Origin: a virus
Length of the DNA: 28,002 nucleotides
Virus record (IMG/VR): IMGVR_UViG_3300043436_002173
Span: 1 to 28,002 of that record
Strand: one strand, 5' to 3'
Part shown: positions 5,730 to 12,967 of the stretch, piece after piece
How positions within the stretch are numbered: position 1 is the stretch's first letter
How the letters are laid out: each line of letters opens with the position of its first letter
Program-made: the position numbers and the translations under genes
Notes under the pieces: generated by a model
The model's input: only the letters and a program-made list of their open reading frames with translations
Databases searched by the model: none
What the model was told of the DNA's origin: nothing

Positions 5730-6097
5730 AGATAGTGAAAAATGATTGAGTAGTTTTCGTAGTTTGCCACGTTCAATTTGAATGATATTGCGCACCCGAT
5801 ACCGATTTGCTCGGTATAACTTCCATCGGATGCCACGAGGTTTGAGTTTGGCAGTTCGCTTTGAATGATCATGTTTAAAAGTTCGGTAACCGATAAATCA
5901 AAGTTAGTACCTCGGTTATCTGCAACGTGCCATTTCAACCCCTTCCAAATTGCCTTGGCGTACTTGAATGCGTGGTGGTTCACTGGCTCGCACGGGATGT
6001 CTGTACGGTTGTGGCTAATCAGGATATTCCATGCGCCTGATTCGTAGCCTTCGCTCAACTTCATTTCGGGGAGCGTGTTTAAATTGATTGTTCTCAT
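5726..6097 (-). CDS. Hypothetical protein, 123 aa
   Basis: A 123-residue protein with mixed composition and no domain I recognise. Residues 50-75 (KAIWKGLKWHVADNRGTNFDLSVTELL) and the C-terminal half (GIGCAISFKLNVANYENYSIIFHYL) suggest an alpha/beta fold ending in beta strands. It lies between the small gene after the 6349-6379 promoter and the Cro-like gene, with a 55-base gap upstream. Its ATG overlaps nothing. Expression is expected early, from the host-type promoter. Confidence 0.65.
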   Translation of the reverse strand: MRTINLNTLPEMKLSEGYESGAWNILISHNRTDIPCEPVNHHAFKYAKAIWKGLKWHVADNRGTNFDLSVTELLNMIIQSELPNSNLVASDGSYTEQIGIGCAISFKLNVANYENYSIIFHYL

Positions 6098-6152
6098 TTT
6101 GTTTTTGGTTTAATTATTTGTGCGTTATGGATGCGCACCCCCCGTTTTGTTT

Positions 6153-6311
6153 TTAGATTACTTTCCACAAAGTTGAAGTCATTAACTCTTCGATTGTGAT
6201 GCAACTTACTTTTTCAATAACTTCATCAAATTTAGAAACTTCAAATTGAATTTTGAAAATAGCTTGTTGTCCTGCTTTTCCTGTTGCTAATGTTACATTC
6301 ATTGTTGTCAT
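6153..6311 (-). CDS. Small early protein, 52 aa
   Basis: From the ATG at 6311 (MTTMNVTLATGKAG) the protein has 52 residues; upstream codons of the same frame belong to the leader of the promoter at 6349-6379, so the shorter form is chosen. The middle (AIFKIQFEVSKFDEVIEKVS) alternates hydrophobic and charged residues, giving probable beta strands followed by a helix. No family is recognised. As the first gene after a consensus host promoter it is a candidate early host-takeover protein, inferred from position only. Confidence 0.6.
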   Translation of the reverse strand: MTTMNVTLATGKAGQQAIFKIQFEVSKFDEVIEKVSCITIEELMTSTLWKVI

Positions 6312-6348
6312 GATCTTGTTTTTTTTAGTTTGTTTCTCTTTGGTCTTA

Positions 6349-6379
6349 CAAAGATACAAGCGAAAACTAATTATGCAAA
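6349..6379 (-). promoter_or_regulatory. Bacteroidota-type promoter of the small-gene/endolysin unit
   Basis: TTTG (6379-6376), 19 bases and TATCTTTG (6356-6349) match the Bacteroidota consensus in both boxes and spacing. Transcription should start near 6343, about 30 bases before the ATG at 6311. It follows the strong terminator at 6418-6444, so it opens a new unit. Confidence 0.85.
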
Positions 6380-6417
6380 CTTTTTCAGAAAAAAAATGAA
6401 ATTATTTTTTGAAGGCA

Positions 6418-6444
6418 TAAAAAAACCCTCCGTTTCCGAAGGGT
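6418..6444 (-). terminator. Strong intrinsic terminator ending the late operon
   Basis: On the minus strand ACCCTTCG pairs with CGGAGGGT around a GAAA tetraloop and is followed by a run of six to seven T. The one G-T wobble is favourable only on this strand. It lies about 55 bases after the last lysis-type gene and just before the next promoter, separating late and early transcription. The stretch 6380-6497 holds nothing else. Confidence 0.9.
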
Positions 6445-6497
6445 CAAACCAAAATTAAACAGGAATGAAAACAACCTATTGAGCGTAAATATACAAC

Positions 6498-6707
6498 TTA
6501 TTTACTCTCGTCAACTGTTATTTGTGAAATAGTTGTAATGATTGTGCCAGCCGTAATTAAATACGTGCTCAAACTAACCAACGCCACTGGTAAAGCTACG
6601 GGGGCAGTAGCCAAAGCACCGCCAATAACACCCACGACGATACCAATAGTGCGTAACTTAGCAAAGAACGGAGGAGTCGGAGCCTTAACCCGTTCCATAA
6701 GATCCAT
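6498..6707 (-). CDS. Small membrane protein of the lysis region
   Basis: From the ATG at 6707, one base after the preceding stop, the protein has 69 residues; another ATG at 6749 would add 14 residues but overlap the previous gene by 41 bases. After VKAPTPPFFAKLRTIGI come two hydrophobic helices (about residues 22-38, GIVVGVIGGALATAPVAL, and 40-62, VALVSLSTYLITAGTIITTI) joined at Ala-Pro turns. I recall proteins with the APTP-x-FF-x-K-x-R-x-IG start and Ala-Pro-Val-Ala-Leu-Pro core beside holins in Bacteroidota phages. A holin, antiholin or spanin-like role is likely. It is the last gene before the 6418-6444 terminator. Confidence 0.65.
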   Translation of the reverse strand: MDLMERVKAPTPPFFAKLRTIGIVVGVIGGALATAPVALPVALVSLSTYLITAGTIITTISQITVDESK

Positions 6708-6708
6708 T

Positions 6709-7020
6709 TCATTTGCCTTTTTCGGTAGAAGATTTTTCAAGTTTTTCATTATTCATAAATTTAGTTGCAAAAATTTCAGTTCCTTTTAATCCCAAGTAAC
6801 CCATGATAAACGCAATGCCGTATTGAGCATTTGCGCCTTCCATGCCCAACCCATCGACCACAATAGGGGTTAAGTAGTTAGCAGAAAACACACCGCTCGG
6901 AATGGTTACAATTGCCTTCTTCCACGAAAAGTCTTTCTTTCCGATCATCACGAGCGAACCTGCAAACCCTGCGAACGACAAACCCAGGTTAATACCTAAA
7001 TCATGTAGTAGTTGCTTCAT
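6709..7020 (-). CDS. Putative holin
   Basis: A 103-residue membrane protein with three hydrophobic segments: about residues 8-26 (LGINLGLSFAGFAGSLVMIG), 36-58 (AIVTIPSGVFSANYLTPIVV) and 66-86 (YGIAFIMGYLGLKGTEIFAT), followed by a charged cytoplasmic tail. Size, segment number and charged tail fit a class I-type phage holin, and the TANYLTP-like centre is familiar from Bacteroidota phage holin candidates. The gene overlaps the preceding small gene (ATGA) and lies at the end of the structural operon with a second membrane protein. The endolysin is about 1.2 kb further on in another unit. The holin call comes from topology and place, not from a unique motif. Confidence 0.65.
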   Translation of the reverse strand: MKQLLHDLGINLGLSFAGFAGSLVMIGKKDFSWKKAIVTIPSGVFSANYLTPIVVDGLGMEGANAQYGIAFIMGYLGLKGTEIFATKFMNNEKLEKSSTEKGK

Positions 7021-7154
7021 GGTACAAAGATTTCATCGTAAACGCCCTCGGCTCGCTTTTGAAATATACGACCGCCAAACAAATTGTAAAAATCAACCGC
7101 TTCGCCAAAGTTGGGGAAGTAGTTTTCAGTGTCAGTTATAACCAAGTATTCCAT
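7017..7154 (-). CDS. Small hypothetical protein, 45 aa
   Basis: The ATG at 7154 shares a base with the stop of the fibre-like gene (TAATG) and gives 45 residues rich in aromatic and acidic amino acids (MEYLVITDTENYFPNF, then YNLFGGRIFQKRAEGVYDEIFV). It reads as a compact beta-rich domain. Its position directly after the fibre gene and overlapping the holin suggests either a small fibre-associated factor or a lysis-region accessory. No family is recognised. Confidence 0.6.
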   Translation of the reverse strand: MEYLVITDTENYFPNFGEAVDFYNLFGGRIFQKRAEGVYDEIFVP

Positions 7155-8539
7155 TAGTAAATAATTTGAATAAGACAATGTTCCACAATGATTGTACCCG
7201 ATGCGGAAGAACCCCAAAAGGAAAGGGTGTGAGTACCGCTCGATGCGTTGATATCAACGTACGCAGTGGTTGTAGATACCCCAAACCCGTTACCGCCCAC
7301 ACGGGTGATTCTAAGCGTTCCATTTACGCCACCGATATAACGTGCCACGAAGTAGAATTGACCGCTCGTAAACGTTCCCGTAGATAGCGTGGGACTTGTA
7401 TTATTTGAACTCAACCCGAAACCCTTTGCACTCGATGCGCTACCAGTGTAAAAACCAGTACAGATAAAGGTCGTGCCTACTCGCATATCAGTAATGTTGA
7501 TCGGTGATCCTTCAAAGATTTTCGCCAAAGTGGTAACCGATGCCGATGCAGAACTATTGGCAAAGTAAACACGTGGATAAGCCGTCAAGGTCGGTAAATC
7601 AGAACTTTCAATAGGTCTGTTTTTCCAAAGTCCTGCGGTGCTATCGTACATCAACGCATCCCTATTGGCTAACGTGGCGGGATCGATATAAACGTCGTGA
7701 AGTTCCGCTAACTCCCACCCGTTCATAATCTTAACGTAAATCTTCCCGTTGTTTGCGTGGGCGTATTCAACGTAACCGATAACCACGATGTGACCCGTCA
7801 ACCCATTTGGCTTAACATTCGTAATCCGTCCCGCAGTTGTTGGACTTAGATACAATACGTCCCCATCCGTCCACGTTTCACCTTGTAAGCTTCCCGTGGT
7901 ATTGATGCCTTCGATTTGTCCAACGGTAAGGATAAAACCTTCTTGGTTGGGTGCAATGGTTTCGATTACCATCCCGAGGGTATCGGCTGAATTAAGGTCG
8001 TTGTTTGCTCTCGCTAACTCAACCGCTAATCGTTGACCTTGCGCCCCCGCTACCTTAACAACCTGATAGGATGCCTTGGTTAGCGTGGTGTTTGGGTTAA
8101 CCTTATTCACTACCCGTGCAACCAAATCAACGCCATTCTTCAATGTAACCGATCCACCTTTCAAAAGTGTTTCAGAACTTCCAATCGCATCATTCCATTG
8201 TGTCCCTCCAACCGCTAACGTTCCCGTAGGCGTTACGTTCAAATTGACTTGATCGGCAGTTAGATTGTACGTTCCAAGATCAACGTTTTGCGTCGCTCCC
8301 GTGTAAGGAACTCCACCACCACCACCGCCACTCTTAGCAACCAAATCGCCATTGGTAACGCCATTCTCAAACCAATACTCGGTCGCACCGCTTCCAGTAT
8401 CTACAATCAACGTCAAACCAATATAACGCCTATCTTCGGCAATGTAATTTAAAGCCGAAGCGGTTGAACTGAAAACACCCAAACGATCGTCAACGGGTGC
8501 TGGCTTGTTTACTTCTAAGTTATCGCTTAATCTAATCAT
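7154..8539 (-). CDS. Tail/receptor-binding fibre-like structural protein
   Basis: From the ATG at 8539 (ATGA overlap) the protein has 461 residues. The N-terminal 65 or so likely attach it to the particle. A hexaglycine hinge (about 71-76) leads into PYTGATQNVDLGTYNLTA, a motif I know from Bacteroidota phage fibre proteins. A beta-rich domain (about 105-290) contains the turn-rich GLTGHIVVIGYVEYAHANNGKIYVKI. The last 160 residues are Ser/Thr/Gly-rich beta repeats ending in hydrophobic strands, typical of a trimeric receptor-binding tip. It follows the neck protein gene rather than the tail-tip genes, so it could be a head/neck fibre or the distal receptor-binding protein. Confidence 0.65.
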   Translation of the reverse strand: MIRLSDNLEVNKPAPVDDRLGVFSSTASALNYIAEDRRYIGLTLIVDTGSGATEYWFENGVTNGDLVAKSGGGGGGVPYTGATQNVDLGTYNLTADQVNLNVTPTGTLAVGGTQWNDAIGSSETLLKGGSVTLKNGVDLVARVVNKVNPNTTLTKASYQVVKVAGAQGQRLAVELARANNDLNSADTLGMVIETIAPNQEGFILTVGQIEGINTTGSLQGETWTDGDVLYLSPTTAGRITNVKPNGLTGHIVVIGYVEYAHANNGKIYVKIMNGWELAELHDVYIDPATLANRDALMYDSTAGLWKNRPIESSDLPTLTAYPRVYFANSSASASVTTLAKIFEGSPINITDMRVGTTFICTGFYTGSASSAKGFGLSSNNTSPTLSTGTFTSGQFYFVARYIGGVNGTLRITRVGGNGFGVSTTTAYVDINASSGTHTLSFWGSSASGTIIVEHCLIQIIY

Positions 8540-9351
8540 TGCAAAGTCATTGGTGCAGTGGCTTCCGTTTGCCACCTTGTTACATAAATAGTGTATCCGT
8601 CTTGGGTATCGTACACCTCAAATAAATCGAGGAAGTTCCCTTGGTCAAACGCACTTCTAAACCAGTGCGAAAGGCTGTAAGCCGAAGGAACGGCAAACCA
8701 CAAAAACATATTGCTAACCGCTCCACCATCGAACACTAACTGAAACGGTTGGTTAGGGGCAACGGCTTGCTCATTTCCCTCGTAAAGGTCAATATCAATA
8801 GTCGCTTCAACCGCTCCGTAATAACAAATGTCGGGGTTAGCCTGCGTTGGTATTTCGCAAATGGATAACGCCAAAGGAACGTTAAACGTAAGCACCGCAC
8901 GGCATCCCGCCACCCGATCACCAAACCGATCAACGAAATAATCCACGTTCGCATCGGCTGTAATGTCGAAGTCATTGCCAAAGGTTCTTTGGTATTTAAT
9001 CATGAAATCGCCTGCAAGTTGAGTCATATCGCTCATAACCTCATCGGGTTGCAACGTTTGAAAGTCCAAGGCGTCCGAACCAGTTGGGCGGTCTGCTACC
9101 TTTTGCGATTCCTCGACCTTATCCATGAACACTAAGCCAACGCTGAACTGAACAGAGTTTGTGGCGAATCGTGAACCTTCCAACGTTGCAAACACCAACG
9201 GGTAATAAATGCGATCAACCGCAGGACTTACGAAGTTGGTAATATTTGCGCTATCGGGGTCAAGTATATTGCCCGTCCCAAACGAGTTAACGAGTGGGTG
9301 CGTTTCGGCGAACTCCCGAAGGCTTCTTTTTATCGTGTTCCAACTTTGCAT
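8536..9351 (-). CDS. Neck / tail-completion-like structural protein
   Basis: A 271-residue protein. The first 170 residues (TIKRSLREFAETHPLVNSFGTGNI, YYPLVFATLEGS, VMSDMTQLAGDF, VDYFVDRFGDRVAGCRAVLTF, broken here by spacers) follow a pattern I know from a conserved Bacteroidota phage protein encoded just after the DUF6712 adaptor. By position it probably forms part of the neck or terminates the tail. Residues 171-271 are an extra beta-rich, aromatic domain (MFLWFAVPSAYSLSHWF) that I do not recognise and that may be a decoration or attachment module. The ATG at 9351 is chosen because the conserved N-terminus begins there. Confidence 0.65.
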   Translation of the reverse strand: MQSWNTIKRSLREFAETHPLVNSFGTGNILDPDSANITNFVSPAVDRIYYPLVFATLEGSRFATNSVQFSVGLVFMDKVEESQKVADRPTGSDALDFQTLQPDEVMSDMTQLAGDFMIKYQRTFGNDFDITADANVDYFVDRFGDRVAGCRAVLTFNVPLALSICEIPTQANPDICYYGAVEATIDIDLYEGNEQAVAPNQPFQLVFDGGAVSNMFLWFAVPSAYSLSHWFRSAFDQGNFLDLFEVYDTQDGYTIYVTRWQTEATAPMTLQ

Positions 9352-9403
9352 TTTTCTCTAAATAAACCCTTAATTTGTCTTGATTCTTTTTGTGTGCGCT
9401 CAT
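9287..9403 (-). CDS. Possible small basic ORF overlapping the neck gene, 38 aa
   Basis: An ATG one base after the stop of the DUF6712 gene opens a 38-codon frame (MSAHKKNQDKLRVYLEKN at its start) that overlaps the neck gene by 65 bases in another frame. The product is short, basic and helical. The one-base gap matches the packing seen throughout this genome, and without this frame the 53-base gap would be empty. Codon-level conservation cannot be judged, so it could be chance. Confidence 0.3.
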   Translation of the reverse strand: MSAHKKNQDKLRVYLEKNAKLEHDKKKPSGVRRNAPTR

Positions 9404-9404
9404 A

Positions 9405-9986
9405 TTAATAGCAATCGCAATCTCTGTTAAAATCGGCTTGGTAACGTTTGGCGTAATCACCACAACAACGGTTGTTGTTCAACACCAATCCCGAAGTATA
9501 GTTACGTCGGTTTGGGTAAATGGTATCGATAAATGCCGTCGGTGTTTGATACGCAGGGTAATCGGTCAAATTCGCTAAGATAAAACGTGTAATGCGTTCA
9601 GCGTACCACTCCGACTTACTACGGTAGTAATCAATCAACCTTTGCAACTCACCAACGCTCGCTTGTGTGCTGTTTTGGTCAGTGCCACGCTCCACGTTTT
9701 TGTTACGCAGTTGGAAACCGAACGCCATTGGAAATTCCATTTGAACAAACATCTGTAAGCATGGCTGAATGTAGTCGCTTAATAGGTCTTCGTTTTCTTG
9801 GGTCAAGGTGTTAGCAATAATTTGCGTTTGTAACTCCTTGTAAAGGTCGCTTCCAATAATCGGTTGAATGTGCATCTCTTGACACATGATTACCGTAGGA
9901 CGTAATTTTACCATGCTCACGTTCTCGTTAATCAACGAAGCATCTTTGAGTTGTTTCTCGGTTATGAATAATGCTTTTTGGCTCAT
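9405..9986 (-). CDS. DUF6712-like head-tail adaptor protein
   Basis: From the ATG at 9986 (ATGA overlap with the portal) the protein has 193 residues. The start, ALFITEKQLKDASLINENV, then LRPTVIMCQEMHIQPIIGSDLYKEL, and a middle YIQPCLQMFVQMEFPMAF match my memory of DUF6712, a helical family encoded next to capsid and portal genes in Bacteroidota phages and probably equivalent to gp6-type connectors. The C-terminal 25 residues are unusual: two adjacent cysteines (NNNRCCGDY) and a final DCDCY, four cysteines that might bind metal or crosslink in the particle. The family call is moderate; the connector role comes from position after the portal. Confidence 0.7.
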   Translation of the reverse strand: MSQKALFITEKQLKDASLINENVSMVKLRPTVIMCQEMHIQPIIGSDLYKELQTQIIANTLTQENEDLLSDYIQPCLQMFVQMEFPMAFGFQLRNKNVERGTDQNSTQASVGELQRLIDYYRSKSEWYAERITRFILANLTDYPAYQTPTAFIDTIYPNRRNYTSGLVLNNNRCCGDYAKRYQADFNRDCDCY

Positions 9987-11941
9987 GCTTTCGGTTTTAC
10001 AAGTACTTGCATCCAAGTATGTCGACAAGATGGGTAGTGTTGATTGCTATCGGGTTTCGTGTACCATCCGCCTTTTCGCTCCCAAACTGAGTAACCCATG
10101 ATTTGGGAAATTTGGTTGATGTCCTCACGGGTGTAATATCTACCGAGTTCAATCATTTTCACGCAAAATTCACGGCTTCCGCTGATCAACTTTTGTGGAC
10201 CATACTCAGGTAACACGTCGTATTTATACATCACTTGAACCAACGGCACGTTATCGGGGTTACGTGGCTTAATAAAGTCCTTTGCAGACTCACCAAGCTC
10301 TTTTAACGCTCCACGTATATTGATAGCCTTCGCTTCAATAAGTGCGCTGATACGGTCTGAAATTACCTTAATTGACTGCTTGGTTTTTTCAGCGATTTTA
10401 TCCGAGGTAATCGCAGGATCTTTCTCGATTAGCTTCAAGATTTCCGCATCCAATTCAGCGTACTCGCTCGCAAAGTCCTGCTCCATTAGTTCGAACCCGT
10501 AACGCATCGGGCGTGCTTTCAATTCAACGAATGAACCGCTATCTACCCCGAACTTTTGGAACAACTCTAACTCTTGTTTCTCTTTTCGGAATTCAACGTG
10601 AGTAAATGCTTGGTTATCGGTAGCAGGTTTTGCACCAAGTCCAACAAGTTCACGTATTTCAGTATCGCTTAGTTTTTCAAGTACCTTATTTGCAACCAGT
10701 GGCGAAAGTGCTTGGATGGAATCAGTAGTTTTCGGAACGTTCACGGTATCGTCTTTGAGTCCCATCATTTCACGAAGTTCGGCACGGCTTGCAATTTGTA
10801 GTAATGTTTGCTCGCTCAAACGCTCAGTGATTGGATCGGTCGGTTCGATTTCCAAAACTGCCAAACCATTGAAGGAAAACAAGTAGTTAAACACTCGCTC
10901 CAACTTTTGCACTCGATCGTTAACGTAAACCGCTTTGAATAGTTCGTAGGCTTCAACCAATTCACCACGCCCACCAAGTTGACCGCTCGTGCGAACACCG
11001 AAAAGCATGGGTGATGTAACACGGTGCGCCACAAAGATTTCCGTTTGGATGGTTTCATTCAAGATATTGAACTGCTTATCCAAGTCGTTAGCGTTCAATG
11101 GCTCAATTTTCAAGCCAGTATCCTGCGTATCGTTGAAGTTCACCACGATTCTTTCGCCATCGTCACCCTTCATTTGGCGCAATAACTGCCTTTTAATGTC
11201 CCTTTGCTCCTCGTCGCTCGGTACTCCGTTGTTGAAGTTGAACAGGAAACCCCCTAAGAAGCCATTGCGTAGATTGTTAACGTGGTAGTTTGCGATCCTC
11301 GCATCGGTTTCAATGTACGCCAACGCTCCCAAATACTCGGGAACGGGGTAATATCGAACGCTCGGAGCGTAACTGCAATAGTAATAAAGCTGTTTGCCTA
11401 ACCTCTTTTCGGGGTTGAATGGTTCGTAAGTGGTTAATCCCTCGGGTTCTCCAAACTCCTTCCACTCATCCGCATACCAAAACTTATCGCCTTCGGGTGA
11501 ACGTCTGATATTACCGAAGTTCTTATGCGCAATTTGTGAAATTCGACCTTGCAAGTTCCAAACGATTTCCAACGCAAACCCGTTGAAGATTTCGAAATCC
11601 AATGTGGTCTTGTAAAGGATATCGTCCAAGTCGTCGTAAGGGTTTGGGTTATCCATTAGCTTGTTTAATTCAGCTAACTGCTCACCTTGTACTTTCGTAG
11701 CGTCGTAAGTAAACCCTTTGCCCGTGATATAGTTCACCTTTCCGTTAACAATAGCGTTGTGCTTTGCCGAACGTTGGTACATTTCCAAAAGGTAATCGGG
11801 GTAGCGGTTATTCTCCCCGTACATCACATAATCTTTTCCGTTAACTACCTTGTATTCGGGTAACTTGCTTTCAAAGTCCTGCTTCGTAACAATACCCGAT
11901 TTCGGTAGTCCGTACTTCTTTTTTTCTCTTCTTGCCGTCAT
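9983..11941 (-). CDS. Portal protein with C-terminal winged-helix and CRHxW extension
   Basis: A 652-residue protein. Residues about 28-430 look like a portal: YGENNRYPDYLLEMY, AIVNGKVNYITGKGF, FEIFNGFALEIVW, LNETIQTEIFVAHRVTSPMLFG and a helical stem/crown region. The portal is the dodecameric DNA gate of the head. Beyond it are a winged-helix-like segment at about 496-545 (LDAEILKLIEKDPAITSDKIAEKT, then VISDRISALIEAKAI) and a final domain at about 568-650 ending GGWYTKPDSNQHYPSCRHTW. That last motif, with its Cys-Arg-His, recurs in phage head proteins and may bind zinc. Such length is well above the usual 400-500 residues. It starts in an ATGA overlap with the 123-aa gene. Confidence 0.8.
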   Translation of the reverse strand: MTARREKKKYGLPKSGIVTKQDFESKLPEYKVVNGKDYVMYGENNRYPDYLLEMYQRSAKHNAIVNGKVNYITGKGFTYDATKVQGEQLAELNKLMDNPNPYDDLDDILYKTTLDFEIFNGFALEIVWNLQGRISQIAHKNFGNIRRSPEGDKFWYADEWKEFGEPEGLTTYEPFNPEKRLGKQLYYYCSYAPSVRYYPVPEYLGALAYIETDARIANYHVNNLRNGFLGGFLFNFNNGVPSDEEQRDIKRQLLRQMKGDDGERIVVNFNDTQDTGLKIEPLNANDLDKQFNILNETIQTEIFVAHRVTSPMLFGVRTSGQLGGRGELVEAYELFKAVYVNDRVQKLERVFNYLFSFNGLAVLEIEPTDPITERLSEQTLLQIASRAELREMMGLKDDTVNVPKTTDSIQALSPLVANKVLEKLSDTEIRELVGLGAKPATDNQAFTHVEFRKEKQELELFQKFGVDSGSFVELKARPMRYGFELMEQDFASEYAELDAEILKLIEKDPAITSDKIAEKTKQSIKVISDRISALIEAKAINIRGALKELGESAKDFIKPRNPDNVPLVQVMYKYDVLPEYGPQKLISGSREFCVKMIELGRYYTREDINQISQIMGYSVWERKGGWYTKPDSNQHYPSCRHTWMQVLVKPKA

Positions 11942-12309
11942 AAATTCGGTTCAATATAGGTAACATCGTTAGCACTGAAAACAATATCAGCAACTTCGGA
12001 CGCTAAAACTTCGTACAATCCAACTTCCAAAACCCTCAAAATTTCCTCATCTGTTTTGCTTTGCGCTCCTGCATTGCCCTCGTAAATAGTATATAAGCAT
12101 TGACCATCGGGTATATCACCAATAGCAACGTCCCAGCAATCAATACGGTTAGTAAATGCACTAAGATTGGAAGCCTTTTCAAAAGCATAAAAGAAATCTG
12201 TATTTGTCGAAACATGGTGAACGTTTAAATAACACCATAAACCGCTAACCATGTTCTCGGTAGCAGTAAAAAACAATCTGTTAGTGGCGTTTGCATTTAG
12301 TAATTGCAT
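11938..12309 (-). CDS. Structural-region protein, 123 aa, upstream of portal
   Basis: A 123-residue acidic, beta-rich protein (NRLFFTATENMVSGLWCYLNV, then GQCLYTIYEGNAGAQSKTDEE, and VLEVGLYEVL). The phrase 'GQCLYTIYE' followed by a short helix and 'VGLYEV' is familiar from small Bacteroidota phage structural proteins beside tail tube or portal genes. I cannot name a function; a head-tail joining or decoration role fits the place. Its ATG is part of the four-copy upstream motif (12308-12341), so it heads a transcription unit with the portal and neck genes. Confidence 0.65.
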   Translation of the reverse strand: MQLLNANATNRLFFTATENMVSGLWCYLNVHHVSTNTDFFYAFEKASNLSAFTNRIDCWDVAIGDIPDGQCLYTIYEGNAGAQSKTDEEILRVLEVGLYEVLASEVADIVFSANDVTYIEPNL

Positions 12310-12341
12310 ACTTATATAATGGGCAAATTCAAAAATGTAAC
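12308..12341 (-). promoter_or_regulatory. Four-copy module-start motif, copy A (123-aa/portal unit)
   Basis: On the minus strand GTTAC, 13 bases, then CCCATT-AT-ATAAGTAT, with the last AT being the start of the ATG of the 123-aa gene. It follows the terminator at 12346-12373. Copies B, C and D lie at 21270-21302, 25500-25533 and 14537-14570; in the 16-base core only the two bases between CCCATT and ATAAGTAT vary. Confidence 0.7.
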
Positions 12342-12345
12342 GAAT

Positions 12346-12373
12346 AAAAAAAAGGGAGCGATTGCTCGCCCCC
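12346..12373 (-). terminator. Terminator after the tail-tube gene
   Basis: A GC-rich hairpin on the minus strand (GAGC-AATC-GCTC, extended by outer G-C pairs across a two-base bulge) is followed by eight T. It begins 25 bases after the stop of the tail-tube gene. It likely trims or reduces transcription into the portal unit, which has its own upstream motif. Confidence 0.75.
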
Positions 12374-12397
12374 TCTAATTATGGAAAGTAGGTAGGT

Positions 12398-12889
12398 TTA
12401 ATCCAAAGGTACAGTGCCAGTAAATGAAACGACTGGTGACTTTTCCATAGAGGTAAAGGTCAAAGTCATTCCGTTCAAGTCACCCATAGCCGTACCCGTA
12501 GCGGAAGTACCCGTAGTTAGGTACGCTCCGTTTTCCAATCCCATGATCCAAAGAGAACCATTGCGATCTTCGGCAATCACTGCCAATTTCGCCTGAGCCA
12601 ACAACTTCAACTCATTGCGCATTGAAGCAGTCAATTTAGGAAGAACGATTGAAAGTTCTGTTTGGTAGAACGTAGTTCCGTTTTCGATTGAAGAGGTTAC
12701 CGTTTCGGTGAATTGTGCCGTGTTCATTGGCAATTCATAGGTGAAGAATCCACCCGTAGCGGTTGAAATTACACCCGATGTTTCTGCTCCGTAAGCTACG
12801 TCCTCGAAATTATCGATGTAAACTTTTTTTAATCCACCCACGCTGTCTTTACAAGCGAGTGTGTATCCAGCGGTTAATGCGCAAGCCAT
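12398..12889 (-). CDS. Probable major tail tube protein
   Basis: A 163-residue protein beginning MACALTAGYTLACKDSVGGLKK, a start I recall from Bacteroidota phage tail tube or structural proteins, followed by beta-rich segments (YIDNFEDVAYG, GFFTYELPMNTAQFTETV, TTFYQTELSIVLPKLT) and a long helix-containing middle (RNELKLLAQAKLAVIAEDRNG). It ends in a Ser/Thr/Gly-rich beta part. Size and pattern fit a two-sheet tail tube subunit. It is placed right after the capsid gene and bracketed by terminators, as expected for a protein needed in many copies. A capsid decoration protein is the alternative. Confidence 0.65.
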   Translation of the reverse strand: MACALTAGYTLACKDSVGGLKKVYIDNFEDVAYGAETSGVISTATGGFFTYELPMNTAQFTETVTSSIENGTTFYQTELSIVLPKLTASMRNELKLLAQAKLAVIAEDRNGSLWIMGLENGAYLTTGTSATGTAMGDLNGMTLTFTSMEKSPVVSFTGTVPLD

Positions 12890-12912
12890 ATCTTTATTTT
12901 TTTATTTGTTTC

Positions 12913-12943
12913 AAAAAAAAAGGGTGGGCGTTGATACCCACCC
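12913..12943 (-). terminator. Terminator after the major capsid gene
   Basis: GGGTGGG and CCCACCC pair perfectly around an 8-base loop on the minus strand and are followed by nine T. It starts 24 bases after the capsid stop. Partial read-through must supply the tail-tube gene, because no promoter is visible between them. It may also protect the 3' end of an abundant capsid message. Confidence 0.9.
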
Positions 12944-12967
12944 CTTGGTTAATAGTTCAGTTATCGA

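Noticed and set aside
12404-12411. TACCTTTG promoter -7 box at the end of the tail-tube gene
   Set aside because: No -33 box at 19 bases, lies in codons for V-P-L and upstream of a terminator; likely chance.
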